A stretch of 6,276 nucleotides of DNA from JAVVSR01 sp964604875. GTDB lineage: Bacteria; Bacillota; Clostridia; Christensenellales; CAG-917. The notes beneath the pieces are model-generated. The model had not been told where the DNA came from. It did no database searches and was given only the letters and a program-made list of their open reading frames with translations. Both the position numbers and the translations under genes were made by a program. Shown here one piece after another: positions 1 to 6,242 of this stretch (its first letter is position 1; each line of letters opens with the position of its first letter). Location of the stretch: positions 1 through 6,276 of the forward strand of contig CAZSAC010000061.1 in the NCBI GenBank assembly GCA_964604875.1, read 5' to 3'.

Positions 1-1
1 C

Positions 2-1114
2 GGAAGTTTAACAGGTGTTCGTCCGACAAAGCTTTTTTATGAACTTACTAAAAAAGGCGAGGACGCAGAAGGCGTATTATTGAATACTTTTGATGTCAGT
101 CAAGAGAAAGTTGATTTGATTAAAAATATTGTAAACAATCAAAAAGAGCTATATAATTTTGATGAAAAAGCTGTAGACGTTTTTGTCAATATTCCGTTTT
201 GTCCAACACGATGCGCGTATTGTTCTTTCGTGGCGGTGTCAATGAAACAGCTTGCCAAATACGTTGATAAATATGTAATTTTATTAGAAAAAGAAATAAG
301 TATTCTACAAAATGCAATATTCGAGAATAGTTTTAAGGTTAGAAGCGTGTATTTTGGCGGAGGTACGCCTACCTCTCTCCCTGTTCACTTATTGCAAAAA
401 TTGGTTTCAAAATGTGATTTCGGGCAAAGTGAATTTACAGTTGAAGCAGGTAGACCGGATACCGTAAATTCGGAAATGCTTTCTATGTTGGCAGATTACG
501 GCGTGAATAGAATTTCTATCAATCCTCAAACCTTTTGGGATAAAACCTTAAAAAAAATTGGCAGAGACCACACCGTTGAGGATACTGTTAACGCATATAA
601 TCTGGCAAGAAAATATCCGTTTTCAATCAACATGGATTTAATCGCCGCCTTACCCGATGAAACATTCGAGGATTTTAAATATTCGATAGATAGGGCAATT
701 TCGCTATCACCTGAGAATATAACCGTTCATACTTTGGCTTTAAAAAGAGGAAGTGTTTTGAAAGTAAATGAATTCGATAACAGTCAAGGCAACCTTGCGG
801 AAGATATGGTGAATTATTCGCAAAAGGCTTTAAGCGAGGCGGAGTATTATCCGTACTATATGTATCGCCAAAAATACGTGACAGGAAACTTAGAAAACAG
901 CGGATTTACGAAAAAAGGCTTTGGATGTATATATAATGTTGACATTATGGAAGAAACGTCATCAATCTTGGCCGCAGGCGCGGGCGCAATTTCAAAGCGG
1001 GTTTTTTCTTCTGAAAATCGTATCGAAAGGTTTGCTAACATTAAAGACGTAAAGGGATATATAGAAAATTTTGATGACAACCTTAATAAATTATCGAATT
1101 TTTGGAAAAAATAG
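2..1114 (+). CDS. hemZ: Oxygen-independent coproporphyrinogen dehydrogenase-like radical SAM protein HemZ (5' partial)
   Basis: HemZ belongs to the HemN-related radical SAM enzymes linked to anaerobic haem synthesis; the family reaction is oxidative decarboxylation of coproporphyrinogen III using SAM and a 4Fe-4S cluster in the cytoplasm. The frame is open from base 2, so the N-terminus lies outside the window; 370 residues are visible. The fragment opens with GSLTGVRPTKL, a hallmark found inside HemZ, so the TTG at 80 is an internal Leu codon and not a start. Residues (counted from base 2): cluster motif C67-PTR-C71-AY-C74, GGGTPTSL at 119-126, VEAGRPDT at 147-154 and RISINPQT at 170-177. 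The EAGRPDT and SINPQT forms separate HemZ from HemN and HemW. The C-terminal PYYMYRQK, NVDIMEET and LAAGAGAISK blocks are also HemZ-like and the gene ends intact. Family length is near 500 residues, so roughly the first 110-140 are missing. No strong terminator follows. Family assignment is firm; actual enzyme activity is inferred, since HemZ function is less well established than HemN. Confidence 0.93.
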   Translation, partial: GSLTGVRPTKLFYELTKKGEDAEGVLLNTFDVSQEKVDLIKNIVNNQKELYNFDEKAVDVFVNIPFCPTRCAYCSFVAVSMKQLAKYVDKYVILLEKEISILQNAIFENSFKVRSVYFGGGTPTSLPVHLLQKLVSKCDFGQSEFTVEAGRPDTVNSEMLSMLADYGVNRISINPQTFWDKTLKKIGRDHTVEDTVNAYNLARKYPFSINMDLIAALPDETFEDFKYSIDRAISLSPENITVHTLALKRGSVLKVNEFDNSQGNLAEDMVNYSQKALSEAEYYPYYMYRQKYVTGNLENSGFTKKGFGCIYNVDIMEETSSILAAGAGAISKRVFSSENRIERFANIKDVKGYIENFDDNLNKLSNFWKK

Positions 1115-1144
1115 AAAAGTAACTGTTTTTTAGTTTGATTTTGT

Positions 1145-1173
1145 TTTACATTACTTTTTATTTATGTTATTAT
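1145..1173 (+). promoter_or_regulatory. Sigma-A-type promoter of rpsO (extended -10)
   Basis: TTTACA (1145-1150) and TATTAT (1168-1173) are separated by 17 bases, and a TG at 1165-1166 gives an extended -10 (TGT-TATTAT). Each hexamer differs from consensus at one position. Transcription would begin near 1180, leaving a leader of about 80 nt before rpsO. The position between hemZ and a ribosomal protein gene, plus optimal spacing, makes this the best promoter in the window. The call is by eye only. Confidence 0.75.
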
Positions 1174-1186
1174 ATGGCAGTGCTTT

Positions 1187-1253
1187 GAGCAAGGTTTTTC
1201 TAATCTCCGAAGATTTTCTTTGCTCCTTGCGAAATAAATATCCACCGAAGGAG
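1187..1253 (+). promoter_or_regulatory. Structured rpsO 5' leader with anti-Shine-Dalgarno; candidate S15 autoregulatory element
   Basis: Three mutually competing helices can be drawn. Helix A pairs 1187-1194 (GAGCAAGG) with 1218-1225 (CTTTGCTC), eight pairs including one G-U, capped by a five-pair stem 1202-1206/1211-1215 with loop CCGA. Helix B pairs GCAAGG (1189-1194) with CCTTGC (1225-1230). Helix C pairs CTCCTT (1223-1228) perfectly with the AAGGAG (1248-1253) of the rpsO ribosome binding site. A or B would free the site and C would hide it. Helix A also contains adjacent G-U and G-C pairs (1193-1194/1218-1219), resembling the G-U/G-C element S15 recognises in 16S rRNA. S15 is known to repress its own mRNA through structurally different leaders in several bacterial groups. 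The pairings are seen; the regulation is inferred. Confidence 0.45.
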
Positions 1254-1261
1254 GTTAAACA

Positions 1262-1525
1262 ATGGATAAGGAATTAAAATTGCAAATCATTGCAGACAAC
1301 GCGCGTAGTGAGGGCGACACAGGTTCACCCGAGGTTCAAATTGCTTTGCTTACTCAACGCATTACCGAATTACAAGCTCACCTTGACAGCCACAAAAAAG
1401 ACTTTCATAGTCGCAGAGGCTTGTTGATGATGGTTGGTAAAAGACGTAATCTGTTGCAATATTTGAAGGATTCCGATGTTGAAAGATATCGTGCAATCAT
1501 CAAAAAACTTGAGCTTAGAAAGTGA
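1262..1525 (+). CDS. rpsO: 30S ribosomal protein S15
   Basis: S15 is a primary 16S rRNA-binding protein of the 30S platform; it binds the helix 20/21/22 junction and allows S6/S18 to join. The 87-residue protein is close to the usual 88-89 and aligns over its whole length. Signatures include EGDTGSPEVQIALLTQRI (residues 17-34), the rRNA-contacting loop HKKDFHSRRGLL (44-55), VGKRRNLLQYLK (58-69) and the C-terminal VERYRAIIKKLELRK. The ATG is set by a full AAGGAGG (1248-1254) seven bases upstream. The gene has its own promoter and a strong terminator straight after the stop, so it is probably mostly a monocistronic unit, and its leader may mediate autoregulation. The rpsO-pnp adjacency is conserved in many bacteria. 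Nothing is odd in the protein. Confidence 0.98.
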   Translation: MDKELKLQIIADNARSEGDTGSPEVQIALLTQRITELQAHLDSHKKDFHSRRGLLMMVGKRRNLLQYLKDSDVERYRAIIKKLELRK

Positions 1526-1531
1526 TTTTTT

Positions 1532-1558
1532 GGGGCGGTTTTTCCGCCCCGTTTTTTT
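1532..1558 (+). terminator. Intrinsic terminator of rpsO
   Basis: A perfect 7-bp G+C-rich stem, GGGGCGG (1532-1538) with CCGCCCC (1544-1550), has a 5-base T loop and is followed by one G and seven Ts (1552-1558). It begins six bases after the rpsO stop codon. It should strongly limit read-through from rpsO into pnp. Confidence 0.95.
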
Positions 1559-1587
1559 GACATAAACGCCATTTTGTTGGCGATAAT
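1557..1587 (+). promoter_or_regulatory. Probable pnp promoter overlapping the rpsO terminator T-tract
   Basis: A perfect -35 TTGACA (1557-1562) uses the last two Ts of the rpsO terminator. The best -10 is GATAAT (1582-1587), five of six to consensus but with a long 19-base spacer. A short inverted repeat, CGCCA (1567-1571) and TGGCG (1578-1582), fills the spacer and touches the -10; it might be a hairpin or an operator, or chance. The need for a new promoter after a strong terminator supports the call. The exact -10 is uncertain. Confidence 0.55.
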
Positions 1588-1640
1588 GATAAATACGGCC
1601 GTCGGCGGGAATTGCTTTCGGCTTTGGAGGACAGTTAGAT

Positions 1641-3725
1641 ATGGATAAGAAAATTTTTAAAACAGAAATTGGCGGCAAAGAAGTGTCGGTTGAAGTCGGC
1701 GCATACTGCGGTCAAGCAAACGGCTCTTGCTTAATTAGATGCGGGGAAACAGTCGTTTTAACAAACGTAACAATGGCAAAAGATGCCCGTGACGGCATCG
1801 ATTTCTTTCCTTTAGGCGTAGACTTTGAAGAAAAAATGTTTGCGGTAGGCAAAATTCCCGGCGGTTTCAAAAAACGCGAGGGACGTCCTTCTGACAAGGC
1901 TATTTTAACTTCAAGACTTATTGATAGACCTATCAGACCTTTATTTACAAAAGGCTTTTTCAATGACGTAGCTGTTGTAGCGACAGCATTGTCTGTTGAC
2001 AACGAGATTCCGCCTGAGGTTTTTGGAATGTTAGGTAGCTCTATTGCGCTTTCTATTTCGGATATTCCTTTTGCAGGTCCAACCGGTTCTGTTGTCGTTG
2101 GAATGGTAGACGGCAAATATGTTATCAACCCTGATTCCGCTCAACGTGAAAAAAGCAAGCTTAATTTGAGCTTATCCGGCACAAAAGACGCTATTATGAT
2201 GGTTGAGGCAGGCTCGGATATTATTTCCGAACAAGAAATGCTAGGCGCTATTTTATTTGGTCACGAAGAAATTAAAAAGATTATTACCTTTATTGAAGGT
2301 ATTCAAAAAGAAGTCGGCAAACCCAAGGTAGAGGTTGAGTTGCATCTTCCGTCCGACGAAGTTAAAGCCGCTGTTTTTGAATGGGCTGACAAGAAGATGG
2401 ATTATGTTTTGGAAACCTTTGACCGCACGGAAAGAGAAGTCCGCGATGATGCGCTAAACGCAGAAGCGGTTGAACACTTTGCTGAAATTTTCCCCAACGA
2501 ATTAGGCTCGGTTGCCGACGCTTTATATGCGCTCAAGAAAGTTAAGGTTCGTTCCAAAATTTTAAACCAAGGTATTCGTCCCGATGGCCGTACTTTGACG
2601 GAAATCCGTCCGATTTGGTGCGAACACGGCATTTTACCTCGCGTACACGGCAGCGCAATCTTTACCCGTGGACAAACTCAAGCCTTGACAACTTGTACCT
2701 TAGGCACGGTTTCGGAAGCGCAAAAGCTTGAGGGCTTAGACGACGATAACTATAAGCGTTATATGCACCACTATAATATGCCTCCTTATTCAACGGGCGA
2801 GGCAAAACCCCAACGCAGTCCAGGCAGACGTGAAATCGGACACGGCGCATTGGCGGAACGCTCATTAGAGCCCGTTTTACCAAGTGAAGCAGATTTCCCG
2901 TACGCAATCAGAACAGTTAGCGATATATTAAGCTCCAACGGTTCAACGTCAATGGCAAGCGTATGCGGCAGTACAATGTCGCTTATGGACGCAGGCGTTC
3001 CGATTAAAGCACCCGTTGCCGGTATTGCTATGGGCTTAATTAAAGACGACGAAACCGGAAAGGTAGCTATATTATCGGATATTCAAGGTCTTGAAGACTT
3101 CTTAGGCGATATGGACTTTAAGGTTGCAGGAACAACGGAAGGTATCACGGCAATCCAAATGGATATCAAGATAAAAGGCATCAATGAAGAAATTTTACGC
3201 ACCGCATTGGAGCAAGCCCGTCAAGGTCGTTTGTTTATTTTAAACAAAATGGCTGAGTGTATTGATAAACCCAACACACAATTATCCAAATATGCGCCAA
3301 AGATTTTGACATTCGGTATCGACCCTGAAAAAATCCGCGAGGTTATCGGTAGCGGCGGAAAAGTTATCAATAAAATTATTGATGAAACCGGCGTTAAAAT
3401 TGATATTTCCGATGACGGCATCGTATTTATTTCCTGCGAGGACGTTAACCGCGCTGAGCAAGCTAAGAAAATCGTTCTTTCGATTGCCAAAGACCCTGAG
3501 GTTGGCGAAATTTTTGAAGGACCTGTTGAACGTATTCTTCAATTTGGCGCTTTTGTTAATATCGCGCCCGGCAAAGACGGCTTGATTCACATTTCAAAGC
3601 TTTCCAATAAGCGTGTTGAAAAGGTTGAAGACGTTGTAAATATCGGCGACAGAGTTAAAGCTGAAATCATCAAAATTGACGAAAAAGGCAGAATTGACTT
3701 AAAGCTTGTCGAAGTGCTAAAGTAA
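1641..3725 (+). CDS. pnp: Polyribonucleotide nucleotidyltransferase (PNPase)
   Basis: PNPase degrades RNA 3'-to-5' by phosphorolysis, releasing nucleoside diphosphates, and can run in reverse to add tails; it works as a ring trimer in the cytoplasm and may join the RNA degradosome. The 694-residue protein has the full architecture: first RNase PH domain (about 12-145, with FFPLGVDFEEKMFAVGKIPGGF), an alpha-helical linker (about 240-305), the catalytic second RNase PH domain (about 315-540), KH domain (about 553-612, GSGG loop at 570-573) and S1 domain (about 621-690). Catalytic-domain marks are GRREIGHGALAERSLEP (395-411), the phosphate-site SNGSTSMASVCG (432-443) and metal/catalytic residues D486, D492 and K494 in EDFLGDMDFK. 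Length is normal; the protein stops right after S1. The start is set by GGAGG (1626-1630), ten bases before ATG. It is flanked by terminators on both sides, so it is probably transcribed alone. Enteric pnp is known to autoregulate through its leader; whether the roughly 50-nt leader here does so cannot be seen. Confidence 0.98.
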   Translation: MDKKIFKTEIGGKEVSVEVGAYCGQANGSCLIRCGETVVLTNVTMAKDARDGIDFFPLGVDFEEKMFAVGKIPGGFKKREGRPSDKAILTSRLIDRPIRPLFTKGFFNDVAVVATALSVDNEIPPEVFGMLGSSIALSISDIPFAGPTGSVVVGMVDGKYVINPDSAQREKSKLNLSLSGTKDAIMMVEAGSDIISEQEMLGAILFGHEEIKKIITFIEGIQKEVGKPKVEVELHLPSDEVKAAVFEWADKKMDYVLETFDRTEREVRDDALNAEAVEHFAEIFPNELGSVADALYALKKVKVRSKILNQGIRPDGRTLTEIRPIWCEHGILPRVHGSAIFTRGQTQALTTCTLGTVSEAQKLEGLDDDNYKRYMHHYNMPPYSTGEAKPQRSPGRREIGHGALAERSLEPVLPSEADFPYAIRTVSDILSSNGSTSMASVCGSTMSLMDAGVPIKAPVAGIAMGLIKDDETGKVAILSDIQGLEDFLGDMDFKVAGTTEGITAIQMDIKIKGINEEILRTALEQARQGRLFILNKMAECIDKPNTQLSKYAPKILTFGIDPEKIREVIGSGGKVINKIIDETGVKIDISDDGIVFISCEDVNRAEQAKKIVLSIAKDPEVGEIFEGPVERILQFGAFVNIAPGKDGLIHISKLSNKRVEKVEDVVNIGDRVKAEIIKIDEKGRIDLKLVEVLK

Positions 3726-3745
3726 AACAATAAAACAAAAAACTT

Positions 3746-3779
3746 TGTCCGCCTAATCACTTGGGCGGACATTTTTTTT
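3746..3779 (+). terminator. Intrinsic terminator of pnp
   Basis: TGTCCGCC (3746-3753) pairs perfectly with GGCGGACA (3764-3771), giving an 8-bp stem with a 10-base loop, followed by eight Ts (3772-3779). It starts about 20 bases after the pnp stop and separates pnp from the deacetylase homologue. Confidence 0.95.
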
Positions 3780-3813
3780 GTACTACCTTAATAAGCTATA
3801 ACATACCATAATC

Positions 3814-3821
3814 TGAGGTGA
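3814..3821 (+). promoter_or_regulatory. Ribosome binding site that fixes the deacetylase start at ATG 3824
   Basis: TGAGGTGA (3814-3821) matches the 16S 3'-end complement over GAGGTGA. The GTG at 3818 lies inside this site and so cannot be the start used with it. The in-frame ATG at 3824, five bases after GAGG, is the better start and removes two residues. No convincing -35/-10 pair was found in the 35 bases between the pnp terminator and this site; TATAAC at 3797-3802 lacks a good -35. Confidence 0.6.
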
Positions 3822-3823
3822 GT

Positions 3824-4543
3824 ATGTCAGAAAATGCTTGGAAAGGTTTGATAACAAATTTTATCATTGTGTTTATGCTGTTATCGCTTGCGGTAGTATC
3901 TATTACAGGCTATTCGGTTATTGAAACGGCAAGCGGTTCTACAACCACAAAATTGCAACCGATTTATCGCGGAAACGAAACTCGACCTGAAATATCGCTT
4001 ATGTTTAACGTATATTGGGGCGAGGAGTATCTTTTAGATATTGCGGAAATTTTTAAAAGCTATAATATGCGCGCCACGTTTTTTATTGGTGGCTGCTGGG
4101 CGGCAAAAAACCCCGATTTAATTAAAAAACTTGACGAAATGGGCTTTGAGATTGCTAATCACGGTTATACGCATAAAAATCATAAGGAGCTTTCGGTTTC
4201 GGAAAATCATAAGGAAATTATTGTAACCGATAAATTGCTTACTTCAATTTTAGGAAAGGTGCCTTCAAAGCTTTTTGCGCCGCCCAGCGGATACATTGGG
4301 GACAATATGCTTCAAGTTTGTCAAGATGAGGGGTTTAAGGTTGTTATGTGGTCGAGGGATACTATCGACTGGCGTGATAAGGATAGCAAAACCGTTTATG
4401 CCCGCGCGGTGAAAAATATGAAAAAAGGCGACCTCATTTTAATGCACCCGTCAGCGCACACGTTAGAGGCGTTACCAAAAGTTTTGGCATACTGCAAAAC
4501 AAACGGTTATACGGCGGTAACGGTAAGCGATATATTGAAATAA
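3824..4543 (+). CDS. Membrane-anchored YlxY-like polysaccharide deacetylase homologue (atypical active site)
   Basis: This is a NodB-fold (carbohydrate esterase 4) protein of 239 residues, placed as B. subtilis ylxY is, between pnp and an M16 peptidase gene. Residues 8-33 form one hydrophobic segment (LITNFIIVFMLLSLAVVSITGYSVI), an uncleaved anchor or signal peptide, so the domain (about 50-239) should lie outside the membrane. Family motifs in order: motif 1, normally TFDDG, is FNVYWG (61-66), losing both Asp; motif 2 keeps the metal-binding H113-xxx-H117 (NHGYTH); motif 3, normally RPPxG, is APPSG (152-156); motif 4 is DTIDW (179-183); motif 5 keeps H208 in LILMHP. The missing catalytic base and Arg argue against standard deacetylase chemistry. 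A similar NVxWG form occurs, as I recall, in B. subtilis YlxY, so it is probably a subfamily trait rather than decay; the frame is intact. Related genes are often linked to sporulation and cell wall, but that role here is a guess. No clear promoter or terminator of its own was seen. Confidence 0.85.
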   Translation: MSENAWKGLITNFIIVFMLLSLAVVSITGYSVIETASGSTTTKLQPIYRGNETRPEISLMFNVYWGEEYLLDIAEIFKSYNMRATFFIGGCWAAKNPDLIKKLDEMGFEIANHGYTHKNHKELSVSENHKEIIVTDKLLTSILGKVPSKLFAPPSGYIGDNMLQVCQDEGFKVVMWSRDTIDWRDKDSKTVYARAVKNMKKGDLILMHPSAHTLEALPKVLAYCKTNGYTAVTVSDILK

Positions 4544-4556
4544 TATTAATAAAATA

Positions 4557-4585
4557 TTGTATTATTAGTCTATATATGGTAAAAT
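4557..4585 (+). promoter_or_regulatory. Sigma-A-type promoter of the M16 peptidase-pyrophosphatase unit
   Basis: TTGTAT (4557-4562) and TAAAAT (4580-4585) are 17 bases apart, with TG at 4577-4578 forming an extended -10. Transcription would begin near 4592, giving a leader of only about 13 bases that still contains the GAGG (4594-4597) ribosome binding site. The -10 lies within a perfect inverted repeat (separate entry). No strong terminator follows the upstream gene, so read-through is also possible. Confidence 0.65.
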
Positions 4586-4595
4586 CATATATAGA
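4569..4595 (+). repeat. Perfect 10-bp inverted repeat over the -10 box; candidate operator
   Basis: TCTATATATG (4569-4578) and CATATATAGA (4586-4595) are exact reverse complements separated by 7 bases (GTAAAAT) that contain the -10 box. The 27-bp symmetric site also spans the likely transcription start and the first two bases of the ribosome binding site. Such a layout is typical of a dimeric repressor operator. In a read-through transcript the same bases could form an A-U-rich hairpin that pairs G4594 and A4595 of the GAGG. The symmetry is seen; the function is inferred. A+T-rich repeats arise by chance more easily than mixed sequence. Confidence 0.5.
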
Positions 4596-4604
4596 GGTAA
4601 TTAG

Positions 4605-5864
4605 ATGGAAAAATTGATTAAATATCCAAACGGCTTGACAGTTGCATATAAATTTATACCCACGGTTCGTTCGATAGCTATTGGCGTTTTTGCAAAAGTC
4701 GGCAGTGTTAATGAAGACGCAAAAACCAACGGCTTATCGCATTTTATCGAACATATGACATTTAAAGGTACGAAAAACCGTACCGCATTCGATATTGTTG
4801 CGGAATCGGATAATATAGGCGCAAATATGAACGCATTTACAAGCAAAACTCAAACTTGCTATTATATGGTATGCGTTGACAGCGACATTGAAAAGTGCGC
4901 CGACATTTTATCCGATATGTATTTTAACAGCATTTTCCCGGAAGATGAAATCGAAAGGGAAAAGGGTGTTGTTTTAGAAGAAATATCGATGTCTATGGAT
5001 ACTCCCGACGACTTGTGCGCCGAGCTTGGAACAATGGAGTTTTATAAAGGGCATCCGCTTGCCCGTCCTATACTTGGCAGCAGGAAAAACGTTCAAAGTT
5101 TTACGCGGGACGCCATTTTGGATTTTGTAAAAACTCATTATACTGCAAACAATACGATTATTTCTGTTGCGGGCAACATTTCGCTTGAAAAACTGCAAGA
5201 AATAATCGAAAAATATTTTTTGACTAACTTTGCAAACCTAAAGTGTAAACAAAAGAAGATTCAGCAGACGAGCGGACAACTTTCGTCAGTTAAAAAAGTT
5301 AAAAAAATTGAGCAAAGTCATATTGCATTTTATTTTCCGGGGGTCAGCTATACGCATCAATATGCAAGCGCGCTTAAAGTTTTTAATACGGCATTCGGCT
5401 ATGGTATGAGCAGCAGACTTTTCCAAAACATACGAGAAAAACTGGGCTTGGCGTATTCAGTTTATTCATACCCGTCGTTTTATAAGGAAAACGGAAATCT
5501 TTTAATATATATCGGGACTAATTCGGCAAGCGTTGAAAAAGCAACCGTTGCAGTTAGGAAAGAAATTTTGAAGGTAATGGAAACAGGCTTAACAGAGGAA
5601 GAATTTAAACGAAGCAAAGCGCAAATGAGAAGTTCATTGGTGTTTGGACAAGAAAGCACCTCCGGCGTTATGACAACGCTGGGCAGGCACGCATCTCTAA
5701 CCGACGAATACTGCGATTTTGATAAACTATTAAAAGACATCGACGCAGTATCATTGGAAGATATAAACAAAGTTGTCAAACAAATTTTTGATTTTAATTG
5801 TGTAACAGCAAGCTATGTCGGTCCAAAGTGCGACGCTGATTTACTAAAGCTTATAAGAGGTTAG
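4605..5864 (+). CDS. M16 family zinc metallopeptidase (pitrilysin/insulinase-like, MlpA/YmxG type)
   Basis: M16 peptidases are zinc enzymes with two homologous domains closing like a clamshell on peptide substrates; about 420-residue members usually act as homodimers or processing peptidases. This 419-residue protein has the inverted zinc motif H46-FIE-H50 and the distal ligand E126 in VVLEEI, 76 residues on, as the family expects. The N-terminal peptidase domain covers about 10-160; the C-terminal domain (about 165-410) includes GMSSRLFQNIREKLGLAYSV (267-286), the conserved block carrying the substrate-side Arg and Tyr. All catalytic residues are present, so it should be active. No signal peptide or membrane segment is seen, so it is probably cytoplasmic. 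The start is supported by GAGG (4594-4597) seven bases upstream. It has its own promoter with an operator-like palindrome, and the next gene begins three bases after its stop. Position after pnp and a YlxY homologue matches mlpA of B. subtilis. The natural substrate is unknown. Confidence 0.95.
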   Translation: MEKLIKYPNGLTVAYKFIPTVRSIAIGVFAKVGSVNEDAKTNGLSHFIEHMTFKGTKNRTAFDIVAESDNIGANMNAFTSKTQTCYYMVCVDSDIEKCADILSDMYFNSIFPEDEIEREKGVVLEEISMSMDTPDDLCAELGTMEFYKGHPLARPILGSRKNVQSFTRDAILDFVKTHYTANNTIISVAGNISLEKLQEIIEKYFLTNFANLKCKQKKIQQTSGQLSSVKKVKKIEQSHIAFYFPGVSYTHQYASALKVFNTAFGYGMSSRLFQNIREKLGLAYSVYSYPSFYKENGNLLIYIGTNSASVEKATVAVRKEILKVMETGLTEEEFKRSKAQMRSSLVFGQESTSGVMTTLGRHASLTDEYCDFDKLLKDIDAVSLEDINKVVKQIFDFNCVTASYVGPKCDADLLKLIRG

Positions 5865-5867
5865 GTT

Positions 5868-6242
5868 ATGGATAAAAACTTTGAACAAATGGAAAAGCTG
5901 GAAAAGATTTTTTATATGCAAAATTTATTCGATTCAGACTTGGCAAAAAACAGAAATTTGCAATTTTCCAAAGAAGAATGGATACAAAAAGAGGTTTTGG
6001 CGATGCTGTCTGAACTTGCCGAGCTTTTAGACGAGGTAAATTTTAAATGGTGGAAAAATCCCAAACCCTTAAATGAAGATAATATTAAAGACGAGCTTGT
6101 CGATATTTTACATTTCTTTACCGCCGCTTGCATCAAATCGGGTATGGACGCGGAAGAATTGTTTAGTCGATATATGAAGAAAAACAAAGAAAATTTTGAC
6201 CGCCAGTATGGCAAATCCGAAAAAAAAGGATACGAAATCTAA
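5868..6242 (+). CDS. All-alpha dUTPase / MazG-like nucleotide pyrophosphatase
   Basis: This 124-residue protein matches the dimeric, all-alpha dUTPase group (dUTPase_2) of the MazG-like NTP pyrophosphatase superfamily. Such enzymes hydrolyse dUTP (some also dUDP) to dUMP and phosphate products with Mg2+, keeping uracil out of DNA and feeding dTMP synthesis. The metal-binding pattern is visible: E49-LA-E52 in LSELAELLDEVNFKWWK and E76-LV-D79 in IKDELVDILHFF, with the W61-W62 pair between. The C-terminal part (about 92-124, ending EKKGYEI) is also typical of this group. None of the motifs of the unrelated trimeric beta-sheet dUTPases is present. ATG 5868 follows the M16 stop by three bases, with AAGAGG (5855-5860) inside the end of the M16 gene as ribosome binding site, so the two genes are almost certainly cotranscribed and possibly coupled in translation. 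Substrate choice (dUTP or another nucleotide) cannot be read with certainty from the motifs. Confidence 0.85.
   Translation: MDKNFEQMEKLEKIFYMQNLFDSDLAKNRNLQFSKEEWIQKEVLAMLSELAELLDEVNFKWWKNPKPLNEDNIKDELVDILHFFTAACIKSGMDAEELFSRYMKKNKENFDRQYGKSEKKGYEI

Noticed and set aside
80..82. TTG as a possible start codon of the first gene
   Set aside because: The frame is open back to base 2 and the upstream 26 codons encode the conserved HemZ segment GSLTGVRPTKL, so the gene begins outside the window and this TTG is internal.
1115..1158. Inverted repeat AAAAGTAA (1115-1122) / TTACTTTT (1151-1158) after hemZ as a terminator
   Set aside because: Eight A-T-rich pairs with a 28-base loop and no clean T-run after it are too weak for an intrinsic terminator, and the right arm lies inside the rpsO promoter spacer.
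1581..1595. GATAATGATAA stretch resembling a Fur box
   Set aside because: Only the left half fits the 7-1-7 pattern; the right half matches poorly, and pnp is not an expected Fur target. The bases are better explained by the -10 region.
2662..2907. Open frames on the minus strand inside pnp (this one and others), and antisense frames in the other genes
   Set aside because: They lie wholly within strongly conserved genes, have no recognisable motifs and no convincing ribosome binding sites, and are expected by chance.
4542..4558. AATATT-5-AATATT hairpin after the deacetylase homologue as a terminator
   Set aside because: Six A-T pairs only, with no T-tract following; termination here would be poor.
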